Below, piece by piece: positions 49,401-58,783 of a stretch of DNA of 64,000 nt. The notes beneath the pieces were generated by a model. The model saw only the letters and a program-made list of their open reading frames with translations. It made no database searches and had not been told where the DNA came from. Position numbers and translations under genes: made by a program. The stretch is taken from assembly GCA_016858145.1 (NCBI GenBank), contig JAEHOE010000133.1:1-64000 (forward strand), written 5' to 3'. Each line of letters opens with the position of its first letter. The stretch's first letter is position 1. This stretch comes from Edaphochlamys debaryana. Lineage: Eukaryota > Chlorophyta > Chlorophyceae > Chlamydomonadales.

Positions 49401-50423
49401 CACGGCGCGGCTGGGCTGCCACCCGCCGTCTTCGGCAGCCCCCTGCACCCCACACATCCCAGTGGCTGTGCACCACCAGCTTGACCGCCCTTGACAGTTG
49501 CGCCAGGCACGCACTGCACGGACCACGCCGCTTGGTCTAGTCAAGGCCAGACAGCCAAGCTGCCTCTGCTCCTGCAAGCTGCGGGGGGGAGCCCACTCTA
49601 CCGCTCACGCCGCATGCAGGCAAGGCCCTGAGACCCCTGCAGCTGGGCGCAGAAGAGCATACATTGGAGCCCTTGAGCCGGGCGTGCGACCCGAGCCGGA
49701 CTTGGCACAAGAGCACCAGCCTCCTCACGGGCCCGCGGCCGCGGCGCCCTAGCGTGTGGCCGCCTTCAACGAGTGCCTCCCGCAGCGGGGACGAGTGCCT
49801 CCCGCAGCGGGGCGCAGCAGGGCTCGGGACCCCACGCAGCTGCGCGTGCTCCTGCCCCTCAAGACGGAACCACCTGGACCAGACCCCCATGAAAGCTTGC
49901 TGCCGCGATGCAGCGCCCAGAAAGCGCAAGTTGCAAGGCCGGCGGCGGGGGGCTTTGGGGGGCATGCCCCCAACGCATCGATGGACCGCGTCGGACGCCC
50001 GGAAGCGCGGTCTCTTCCCAGCCCTTGTGCAAGTCCTCGCCAAGGGTTCACAGCCCCCTCCACACTGCTGACTGCTGAAACCGCGCGCGGTGCTCCTGTT
50101 GCGCCGGCGAGAGCGTCGATCAAGGCCGCGTGGCGAGGGCGAGCACCATTGTCGAGCTGCCGGGTAGTAGCCAGGTGACTCAGCTATCGTGGGATGTAAT
50201 GGGGAAAGGAAGGGAATCCTCCAATGCTGGGGCCCTGCCCACACGCGTCTCCGCGGTTTAGTTGTGGGGTCAGGGGTTGCCAAACCTCAAACCGCGCTCC
50301 TCCCGCTCTCAGGCCATCGCCGAGACCACCAAGCGCCTGGAGATCGTGGCGCTGCTGGTCTCCGCCTTCCGCGCCGTCCTGGCCTCCCACCCCTGCGGCC
50401 CCTCCTTGTGGCGACGGCGTTAA
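40484..50423 (+). CDS. Triple ubiquitin/SUMO-like domain protein with ankyrin repeats
   Basis: Exons are 40484-40623, 40757-40817, 41005-41106, 41279-41402, 41605-41933, 42090-42161, 42339-43064 and 43591-43800, then a proposed last exon 50313-50423 (TAA), giving 624 residues. Residues ~21-101 (EVKFTITVQCTVGGEK to LIYLKE), ~102-195 (TIELTLQDQAGNNKAITAS, SIGLRSGEQLFCYCY) and ~205-276 (LRFIKFYFSDW to ADGDTILAYSR) each look like a Ubl/SUMO beta-grasp fold. Ankyrin-type repeats follow (KHPLHAAVANGHTELVQLLL, PPLWHAVENNLVELVGMLL, HAARKGHAEALRALLAAGAN). An acidic/Ser linker splits the ankyrins. No C-terminal Gly-Gly is present, so this should not act as a conjugating modifier; a scaffold or adaptor role is my inference. 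Alternatively the eighth exon reads through to TAG at 43978-43980 with a low-complexity tail. Confidence 0.75.
45471..45615. repeat. Diverged ~75-base tandem repeat, two units
   Basis: Both units carry GGCAG.AG.xGTAGxACCTGCC followed by GGGGAGACGCT.CACG and a CTC.CGGGxxTGGGG end; unit one starts at about 45472 and unit two at about 45551. Confidence 0.5.
45885..46095. repeat. Diverged ~135-base direct repeat, two units
   Basis: A block CGCCCGCTxGGAAxGTGGCG followed by GGGGGAAGGCGCxGAGCCGC is present at about 45887-45952 and again at about 46022-46093. Confidence 0.55.
46875..48397. repeat. Macrosatellite: 4.5 tandem copies of a ~350-base unit
   Basis: Units begin at TGTC/TGTTxGGGGAAGGGAxTGGGG: 46875, 47224, 47533, 47886 and 48234. 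Unit lengths are 349, 309, 353 and 348, with a last partial copy ending near 48397 (GTCGCCGCCGG). The 309-base unit has an internal deletion. Copies share GATCATGGTACCGTGGG and CGGCTGTGCTCxATCCCC, with high identity. Long open frames cross the array, but unit lengths differ by non-multiples of three, so the array is not selected as coding. Confidence 0.85.
48704..48833. repeat. 130-base direct repeat, copy 1
   Basis: Nearly identical (about three differences) to 51222-51351. It begins GCCGCCGgGGCCTTGCGGGA and ends CCTGGCACCCGCAC. Confidence 0.85.
49766..49803. repeat. Short tandem duplication (~20 bases x2)
   Basis: The unit ACGAGTGCCTCCCGCAGCGG occurs twice back to back. No function is evident. 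Confidence 0.7.
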
Positions 50424-50674
50424 AGCCCAGCGGCCAACAAAGTCGCCGGGGCAGAAAGAACGAATGCTCTACTGTGCCCCCGGGAAAGCCAGGGCCCGGC
50501 CGAGCGGCACGCAAGGCAAGCACCCCGCCGTGCGTATGGCTCGCGCAGCCACGTCACCAGCTCCAGGCTCCCGGACCGGAGCGCCGCATCGAAGGCCCCG
50601 GGCCCTGCGGCGTGCAGCGCTTCGGCTCCGAGCGTCTCCACCGCCCAGCTGACCGTCTCAATGCTTATCGCCAT
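50420..50674 (-). pseudogene. Ankyrin-like repeat relic
   Basis: On the minus strand an open frame encodes ETVSWAVETLGAEALH and AALRSGSLELVTWLRE, which has the A(x)xG(x)LE(L/V)VxWL pattern of the ankyrin repeats that are abundant in volvocine algae. After about residue 42 the frame becomes Cys/Arg-rich and loses the pattern. No splice-connected exons were found on either side, so I take it as a fragment. It overlaps the end of the proposed last Ubl-ankyrin exon by a few bases on the other strand. Confidence 0.4.
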
Positions 50675-53190
50675 GTATTTCGCCGGGGTTTTCGCCGGGG
50701 CCTCCTTATCGCCAGGGTGGCGAAACTTCGGCGTAAATTCAGGCGAAACTGCGCTGAGGGCGGGTTCCTCTCGGCTGAAACAGCTTGTTGACCCCCCAAG
50801 ATGCCCCTAACAACTCCCTGAAGTGCTAATCTGGTAGTATGCTGTGTTTTATGCGAAGGGGTGACCGTCGTGTAGGGGGAAGAGGGGTGGCGAGCAGCGG
50901 GGGAGCCGTGGGGTGAGGCCGTGTCTCAGGGTTGGACCCTGCCCGGGCGGTCTCCTGCGGTCCTGGGCCTCTCGCAGCACACGGACACCATCTAAATGGA
51001 AGTGTAGCTCGACAGGGGGGTTGCTGCGCGGCGAGAAAGCTGCTGGCACAGCTCGGAATGGCAGAACTGCGCGGAAGATGGCTGGGCGAAACCCCAGGCG
51101 ATATTCGGCAGGCCCAATCGGCGTTATGTTTCGCCTTCCGTGGTGGCGAAACTAATCATTAATTTCGCCCGCCTGAAGGGCCCTCGGGATTTCGCCCCCA
51201 TCCCTGCTGTCGTGCAGGCGTGCCGCCGAGGCCTTGCGGGACTCGGCCCCCGCTCAGGCCAGCGGGACAAGTGCCCTTCCCATGCACGACCGCTCCCGTA
51301 GCATGGATCTCACACGAACGACGCTCAGTGCATGGCGCCTGGCACCCGCACGCGCACCGGCTGCAACCAGGTTAACAGTGCAGCACTGCAACAAGTCACT
51401 TCTTGTCAACTCGCTTGACACAACAGTCACGAGTCCGCGTTCCGCGGTTGAGCGGATGGCCCACATGGGTCGGAGGGCGTGCGCACACGCGCTTGTGAAG
51501 CCAGCAACGAACTTTTGTTTACATTTGAAGCACTTTCAATGGTAATGGGACCCATTTGCTTTTGCCCCGCGCTTCACAACTTGGGTAAGAAAGCCGACCG
51601 AGCTCGGCAGCTACGCCTGTGCATTAGGAGTGCTTATAAAAGTGCTGCAAAGGACTGGGTGCGCGTTTAGAGCAGCCGCATGGGCTGCCGTACACTGCCG
51701 GACAGCACACACACAATACGCCGCTGTAATACGGCTGGGCGCGCCGTATTTTTGCCGTATCAAGCCGTATTGCTTGGCAGCGGGGGCTGCCGTATTGTGC
51801 AACCCTGGTGCAAGGAGAGGACTGTCCTGGCTGGTCAGGGCGCGGACGCTGCATCATGCCTCCGGTCCTCCCCCTGCGGGGCTCCCCCACCCCCACCCGG
51901 TGGCTCTGCAATGAAAGGCCAAAAAGTGGCCCATGCACTGACCCGGCACAACCCGCGTGCTCCATTCGGCCCAGCCCCGCGGCTGTCGGCCTTAATTGTG
52001 CTTGGCTAGGAACCCGCGGCACAGACTTGGGCGGCCTGGGGTGCCGTGAGCAAGCAGGTACCTACTCAATATGTGTCGTGACACGTCTGCACGCATCCTT
52101 AAGAAAGCTATACGATAGCAATGGCGAACCCCCCTCAAGCGTTTGCAGTGTAAACGAGGCGGGTGAGCAGAGCCGTGAATCCCCGAGGACCCCCGCCCCT
52201 CGCGGCTCGAGTTGATTAGGCGAGATTCGTGTGTAGGCACGCGCGCGGACATGGAGCTAGGCAGCGCGCGTGCAAGTTGATAGCAGTAGACGTAGGATTG
52301 TTATGGTGTGTCAGGCAGGACCTCCGTGCATGGCCCCCCTTAACGTGATGACGCGCGGGGCGGCGGAAGGTGTCAGGTGCGTGTGGGTATGCGCACGCCG
52401 GCAGCAGCGTCTTGCCGGCAGACACCGTGCCCTGCAGCAGCTTTGATTTAGGCTTCTAGTGCGTTCCCTGACAGGGAAGCGGCCTCCGCGGCACGATCGA
52501 AGCAGACCCATCGCACGAGACTTGGCGAGACTTCAGCTCTTTACCTGCCCCGACGCCCTCAGTCGACCGTGGTGTATACCTGTAGAGACTCCTGACGTGT
52601 TGGCGTATCCAGCCCGGCAACTATGGCGCCATCCGGCCATCAAGTTGGTCCGTGCACCCGCTTCCCGGCTTCAGCAGTATGTTCTCCCTCTATCTGCTAT
52701 CATGTTGTTGACATTGGGGTGGCTCCGAGTAGCCCAGCGGCGGTAGCGAGGGAGGCCTCTGACCATGTGCTCTCCCTCCTCCCGAGCAGCCGCAGCATGC
52801 ATACATAGACGGTACATAGTGTTTATAAGGTTATCGTGTGCTCCGTTTGGGAGCGGAACTAGTTTGGCAGGACAGCTCTAGCATCCTAGGGTCGCGCGTG
52901 GCGTGTAGTGGTATTTAGACCCGACTAGGTGAATGTGTGTCAAATTAGATGTTACTGAGGTGTCCTAAGTGGCTAGGTCGACAGCGACGGCACGGCGTGT
53001 GAGGGCGCACGGCCTCGGCCAACGCCCAACCGACTGAGTGAGTCAGTGGGCGGCGGCGTATGTTTGGGCCCTTCCGGCTATGTTGCTTATGCCTATGGTC
53101 CTTAGAAGCGCCGCCTCTGAATCCAATAATTCAAATGGAGCGAGCCGTTGGCCTTCCAGATGTACGAGCGTGCAACGTTGCGCCGGCGCC
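50424..53190. other. Gene-poor, repeat-bearing region
   Basis: Besides the ankyrin-like relic and the second 130-base repeat, this contains nine TTTCGCC/GGCGAAA motifs in 50678-51196 and a cluster of CCGTAT/ATACGG motifs at 51735-51797. TGTAA occurs at 52149-52153. No supported coding exon was found. Confidence 0.5.
51222..51351. repeat. 130-base direct repeat, copy 2
   Basis: Partner of 48704-48833, with starts 2,518 bases apart and the same orientation. The pair could be a recent segmental duplication or the ends of a small element; I saw no target-site duplication or TG...CA ends that would settle it. Confidence 0.85.
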
Positions 53191-53191
53191 G

Positions 53192-53330
53192 GAATACGTG
53201 GCCTGACGTGGCGCAGACGTGGCCTGACGTGTGCCTACGTGGCCCTGACGTGGCGGCCGCCCTGCTCGTCCTATCGTACGGCACCGCGGCGGCCGGGGGA
53301 GTATAAAAGGCGACCCCGGCCGGCCATTAC
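53192..53330 (+). promoter_or_regulatory. Phased ACGTG array plus TATA box
   Basis: Six ACGTG cores start at 53196, 53206, 53217, 53227, 53237 and 53248, mostly as TGACGTGGC or TACGTGGCC, spaced 10-11 bases. ACGT cores are bound by bZIP/bHLH factors in plants. A TATA box (TATAAAA, 53302-53308) follows 50 bases after the last core. The sequence from about 53330 (AAGACACACAAAAGACACAA) is an A-rich leader. The transcript may be short, since a TGTAA stands at 53557-53561. Confidence 0.65.
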
Positions 53331-53561
53331 CCTAAGACACACAAAAGACACAAAGACACAATCAAGACAAAGCACTCCCAAAACTCTGCAACTCCGGCCC
53401 CCAGCATTCATTCTAGTACAGCAGCTAGCAGCATAACGTCCCTCTGCCTCAATCCTATCATCACTTCCCTATTTTCTCCTCGTTACGCTGCCCGATTACG
53501 TTGGTCCTTAGAAGCTCACGGGAGGATCCCCGATCGAGCCCGGCACTCAGTCGTACTGTAA
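53331..53561 (+). ncRNA. Putative short transcript or LTR-like unit, no ORF
   Basis: Between the TATA box and TGTAA (53557-53561) there is no substantial ORF. A 13-base direct repeat, GGTCCTTAGAAGC, flanks the whole promoter unit at about 53097 and 53503. This could be a non-coding transcript, a solo LTR of a retrotransposon, or a decayed gene 5' end; the sequence alone does not decide. Confidence 0.3.
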
Positions 53562-54834
53562 AGCGTGCGTGTCTCCTCGGCTCCGCCCCCTTCGCCCCTC
53601 TTCCCCCAGGCTTACGCCACTCAGGCCCAAGCCAACTCCAGCCTCACCCCTACCCGTGTGAAGGTCGTATACCCTTCCACGCTCTCCAGCTCCCTCCAGC
53701 CTTCGCCACTAGCCCCCAGGCTTCCCCGCAGCCGAGCACGCTTACATACCACTTGCCTTATCGCGCAGCCCTGATCCAGCTGCCCTTACCCTACCAACCC
53801 TTACTGTCCGTATATCCTTGACAGTACTAGCTTAACAGTGTGTGGCCTCCGTCTGGCTGACTGGCATTCCGTAGCTCATTCATAGCTCATTGCCCTAGCC
53901 CACACCACTCAAAGCTCGGCGGCCGGCAGGCACCTTAGCCGCCTCACCCCCGGCTGGTGGCAGGTCACTTCAGCTCACTGTCCAACACCCTGGCTTCCCC
54001 AGTCAGCGCTTGACACTTCCGCTTAAAGCTTCCGCTTACCCCTTCCGCTTAACGCTTCCGCTCATCAACGCTTCCGCTTAAACGCTTCCGCACAGCGCTT
54101 TCGCTCATAACCCTAACAGCAGCCCTTGCTGTATCTTGGCACGCATCCCCCTCTTGCGCTGCCACCTTCCCTCGTCCCTCAGGACTCAACTGATACCCCT
54201 GAAGTTGCCAGGCACGGGCGTGGTGTCTCCATACACCCCCTGTGCGAGCGGTTAGACCCCGGCCGGTCCTAGGGCACGCCAACCCCCCCTTGCGTCTATC
54301 ATAAGGCACCAGACTCCTTGCAGGACACCAATATAGGTGCCTGCGCAGCGATCATCGCGCGAAAAAAATACGTGTCAGTACGCGCTGGGAGGGGTGACGC
54401 GTTTGCACACGGCAGGGGCCGCACAGAGTAAGTCAGCAAGGTTCGTTGAGCCAACCCCAGCCTGCTGCAGGATCAGCGCACTCAGTCTTCAAGAGCAAGC
54501 GAGGTCACTCTGCTGCTGCGAAGGCAGCAATGAATACAATGAAGGCCTCAATCGCTAAGGCCGCGCTCGCTTTGTTTACCACCAACGTCCTAGCCCAAGA
54601 TGGCCAACTGCGTGCTGGCACCGCTGCATGCGAGGGACGGAAGCGATTGCGGGCCGGGGCGCTGCGGGGTGGGCGGCTGCATGGTGCTCGTGGTGCCGTG
54701 CTGCGTGTGTGAGTGCACCGGCCTTCCGCCTGCAAATCTGTTCGGCCTAGTGTGAAAAGGAGGCTGATATTACTGGCTTAAGCCAGAGTACAAGCCTGGA
54801 ACGACACTTAGATAGGAGGTCCCAACTAGTCATG
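53562..54834. other. Non-coding stretch with CTTCCGCTTA array
   Basis: Pyrimidine-rich sequence without a supported exon. It contains the short tandem array at 54016-54107 and, at about 54334-54720, open frames that have no homology I recognise. Confidence 0.4.
54016..54107. repeat. Seven interspersed CTTCCGCTTA units
   Basis: CTTCCGCTTA or close variants start at 54016, 54029, 54042, 54055, 54071, 54085 and 54098, so the spacing is 13-16 bases. Confidence 0.75.
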
Positions 54835-54839
54835 TTACA
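54835..54839 (-). terminator. TGTAA polyadenylation signal on minus strand
   Basis: The plus strand reads TTACA, which gives TGTAA on the minus strand about 110 bases after the stop of the metallophosphoesterase gene. Confidence 0.65.
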
Positions 54840-54946
54840 AAGAGTACAAAACTGTTACGATTTTCGACTGCTGCTGCTGTCCTACCCCATCATTCGACAC
54901 AGGCTTCCGCCCTTGTCCCGCACGGTTATGTGGATGCATTCAGCCA

Positions 54947-57900
54947 CTAGCCGACCATGTTACTACTGACCGTATTGTCACCCGATTCAACACCGGTCAC
55001 AGACCAGGATGATCCAGAGCGGGAAACGGTGACATAGGCGCGAGTGTCCGATACATAATCATCGCCAGGTCCCTGGTAACTGCCGGAAGGCATGTGGCTT
55101 GGGTATCCATTAATAACCTTCCAGACCTGGACCGTGTACCCGTTGAGGTCAAAGCCGGCGGTAAGGAACATCTGATACCTGCACGTGCATCGGGGAGTAG
55201 CCGATCAGTTGACCAGCCAGCTGGTGTGTACACGCGTCTACAACAAATCAAGCATATACCCCCCTCAATCAACCAGCCACCTACCAGCTCGCTCCTGAGT
55301 TGAAAATTGGAATGTTGGTCCCCGCCAAAGTTCTGTACTGACTGACCCAGGGAGGGAAGTGTGTATGACCCACGAAGACGCCAACTACGTTACCGCCCTT
55401 ACACTTGCTGACGAAGCTCGGATCGGTCGAGAAGTCAAATGACGAGCTGACGCTCTTGCACAGCCCACCATTGTCGCAGTAGAGAGAGTGAGCCATGATA
55501 ATTACCTGCATGGCTCACGCAGGCAATAGGGCAATGCGGGATGTGGGTAACATTCGATAAACTCAGCCTGCGCACATGTATGTCACACACCTTACGCCCC
55601 TGCATGCCATGTGCAACATCAGACATACGGAGTGAGGGACAACCACAGTCAGTAGCCGCAAGCAAAATCAAGCAAGCCAGCAAGCAAGCCCGCAACACTG
55701 CGCCACGCACCGCAGTGCGGGCTATGTAGAGTTGCTTATCGAACCAGCCGTTTGCCACTACATCGTCTAGGCGGTACAGATAGCAGTTGAAGCCTGAGCA
55801 GGTGTTGTCATCCGAACGCCTTCCAGCGCAATAACAGCGGTAGGGATCACGCAGTGACTGGCGTGGATGGAAGTTGAACTGGATAAAGGAGTAACCACCT
55901 TCAACCCAGTGGTAGGCACCAGAGTTTTTGTCGTAGTTTAGGAGCGTGCTGGGGGCCCCGTGGGAGCTCCGCCACTGCATGCATATGTACAGCGGCGGAT
56001 ACTAAGCAGTGGTGCTCATCCATCTGTCCCTAGTCAGCTGACTATATGTATGTGTACGTACCTTGAAGTCACCCCACTGCATATCACGCAGGCATCGAGC
56101 AGCGCAGCCGAACTTGTCATAATCGTACAAGCCTCCACACAAGCAGGGGTTTGCGCAGTCGTCACTGTGGCATAGGCAAATGACGCGAGTCATCACGCTC
56201 TCTATAAATCAGGCTCGGCCGGGACCCCTGCATTCCCGGCTGTGATTGGGCACCGCAGCATTTGCAGGCGCATCCGCGCAGTCGTGTCTGTCCATGCTTG
56301 TATATGCCTGCTCTTCCCCCCCCCCCCATGATGAGGACAGGCTCTGCCTTCCCACGCCCCCTGCCCCCTGACTGCGTAACCCTCTGCTGTTGCTTGCTCC
56401 TGTGGACTGGCTTTGCATGCATGATGCGAGCAGAGATAGGGACTTATGCACTCGGCTGTTCGCTGCCTGCCGCTTGGCATGCAGCTGGCTGCCTTTGGGG
56501 GGACTCAAAACCTTAAGCTGGCTTGGAGCCAACATTTCCGTATTATTCTGAGCAGGGGTGCTGCCGGCTTAACCCCAACTTTTCCGGCCACTTTATAACT
56601 CCTATAAAGGCTTGCAAAGCGCTCGCAATGCACTCACATGTTGTTGCCGATGTCATGGTTGCCCCAACCCCTGCAGACATGATTACAAGAGAGGTGCGTT
56701 GTATCCCGCTTCAAGGGCAGAGTGGTCTTGCGTCATCTACCCAACCTGTATTGCGGAATGCTGGGTGTCAGGGTGTTGAGGGTGCTGAAGATCTTGTTCG
56801 GTTCGTCCCACTGATAAAACCGTGTGAGGTCCCCGTTGACCACATAGCCGGAGGGTCTGGTAACCCGAAGATTGCTGTACACGTTGGTGATGCCGGCCAT
56901 GATATTCTTGACGCTGGTGTCGGCGAGGATCGAGTGGCTGGGGGTTGATGCATGGTAGGAGGGCAAGTGATAGATGATGAGTTGATTGATTGACACGTGT
57001 GATTTGCTTGTTGGCCCTGCTAGCCCTGGTGCGTACGTACCCCTCGTAATCTCCTGTGTCCCCCTGATGTAGGTCAGAGGAGACAAAGTACGAGACTGCA
57101 ACAGGGCGTCCGAAGGGAAGTTCACATGCGCTCTGATAATAGCTGATCGACATCAATACACTTACAAGCATACTGCAGCGGCCATGTTGTGTCCAGCGTC
57201 TGGCGGTACCATGAAAAGTAGAGATCGCCAGGGCTGAAGTACAGAACCCATACAGGGAAACCGTCTCGGTCGGCTGTGTACATGCGGTGGTCCTGAGCAG
57301 GTGTACCGTTGCACTCCCACAACTGAATCGCAGCACCATTGGCGTTGCTGGCGCCGCTGACGTCAATGCACATGCCGCGGGCATTCCGGGTGGATAGCAC
57401 GTACCTGTAATACAGGTTGCGGGTTCAAACGCGCGCATCAATTCCACTGGCTAGATTATGATAGGCAAGCACGTACTTGGCGCCGAAGGAGGATGGATGG
57501 AATGCAAATTGCTGAGCCCAGGCGCCGGAATTGCAGTACTGCAGCTCCAGCCTTGCCCCGTAGGAGGAAGATTCCCCACGCACACCCAGGCAGTAGCCCC
57601 TGGTAGACTTAAAGGAAAGGTAGCCACCACCTGCCAAACGTAGATTTATCAGGAGTAACAGGAGTCAAGGACAGCGCGCTGCACCACGTACAGGCACATG
57701 CAGGGACTTGCCGCGGAGCACTGGTGTGAAGTACTGAGCGGGTGTGCCATTGCAGTCATACTGTTGCAAAGCCCGTCCAGCAGCCTGGCTGTTGTTTGGG
57801 ATGTCGATGCACTTGGACCACGAAATTCCGGTGGTTCCAGTCCGAAGTTGAACTTGAGGGGGGCCCGACTGAAGCAAACGACGGGCTCCCACCAAAGGAG

Positions 57901-58783
57901 GTGGCCCTGCTGCCTTGCCTTCAGTCAAATTTGAAGCAGTTGGCATTTCATCTTCTTCAACTGCAAAGAGGTTCCGGCGTCTCATACTTGGGCGTCATCC
58001 GCAGGTAGCTAGGCTGGAGGCATCACCCACGCACGCACTCTGGCAGACGTACCTCGCACGGAGACTATGGTGGTGTGCGTTGTGGCTGGCGTCCCTGTTG
58101 CCACACCGCTTGGAGGAGTCCTGGTGGCGGCAGCATCCGTTGTCGAGATCAAGGTGCGCCAATTGCCTCCTGCTGCTGCTGCTGCTGCTGGCTCCGTAAC
58201 CTCGTCTTCGGAAACTGTATGCATGACAGTAATGACAGCGGCATGTATGGCATCTGCAAGGCATGCAAAGTAGCCTAGGCGTTCGTTTTTCGATGCGTGA
58301 TGACTTGCCTCGCACCGAGACCTCGACGGTGTGCGTTGGCTTGCCAGCGGCAGCAGAGATATCAACTTCGCGCCGCGTAACCGCGACCTCCGGACTGCTG
58401 ACCTCGTTAACATCGGCTGTTATTAAGTTGGGGCAAGCAGATATGTTAGCAGATTAGCGGATTAGTAGGCCTACTTACTTCATTCCCTACCCTAGCAAAC
58501 CTGTTGGCGCAGTCAGCGCAGCAGTCTGCGGGCCTGCTGCTGATGAAGGAGGACCGGTGAAATTATTGTTGGTCGCTGCCACGGTCGCTGCTTCTGCGTG
58601 CATTATCATTATGTCTGGATAGAACCAAGCAAGCCACAGCGTTTTCTTGACAGCAGCGCCGCCCCAACAGCAGCTTGACCTACCGCTGCTGGCAAAGGCG
58701 ATGGCAAGAACGAGGAAGAGCGAGGCAACTTGCAAGGGTAACGACGCCCAGCGGCCGCGCAATGGCCGCTTGCTGCTGGTCAT
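54947..58783 (-). CDS. Secreted metallophosphoesterase with ricin-B-type lectin domain
   Basis: Fourteen exons on the minus strand: 58684-58783, 58501-58614, 58309-58416, 58053-58253, 57688-57960, 57477-57630, 57210-57404, 57041-57142, 56746-56937, 56638-56670, 56062-56164, 55711-55974, 55285-55505 and 54947-55178 (TAG), giving 763 residues in phase. The intron after exon 3 is GC-AG. Residues ~18-33 form a signal peptide or anchor (VASLFLVLAIAFASS). A Thr/Ala-rich stalk follows. Residues ~212-381 show three beta-trefoil repeats (KCIDIPNNSQ...PAQYF, YCLGVRGESS...AQQF, MCIDVSGASN...PAQDH), a carbohydrate-binding fold; no toxic enzyme chain is present. Calcineurin-like phosphoesterase motifs follow in order: SSDLH (Asp405, His407), NGD (451-452), WGNHD (482-486), MAHS (His619) and GHTH (659-662), so the di-metal site looks complete. 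A Cys-rich segment at ~492-590 suggests an extracellular fold. The 67-base intron at 57143-57209 is the least certain junction. Confidence 0.85.

Larger units (their letters stand above)
43801..50312. other. 6.5-kb repeat-filled intron or intergenic stretch
   Basis: This lies between a good phase-0 donor (TTCCAG|GTGGGG) and a phase-0 acceptor (CCGCTCTCAG|GCC) that opens a short exon with the codon bias of the neighbouring genes. It is filled with imperfect tandem repeats (listed separately), and no other supported exon was seen. If the Ubl-ankyrin gene ends at 43980 instead, this is intergenic DNA. Confidence 0.5.
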
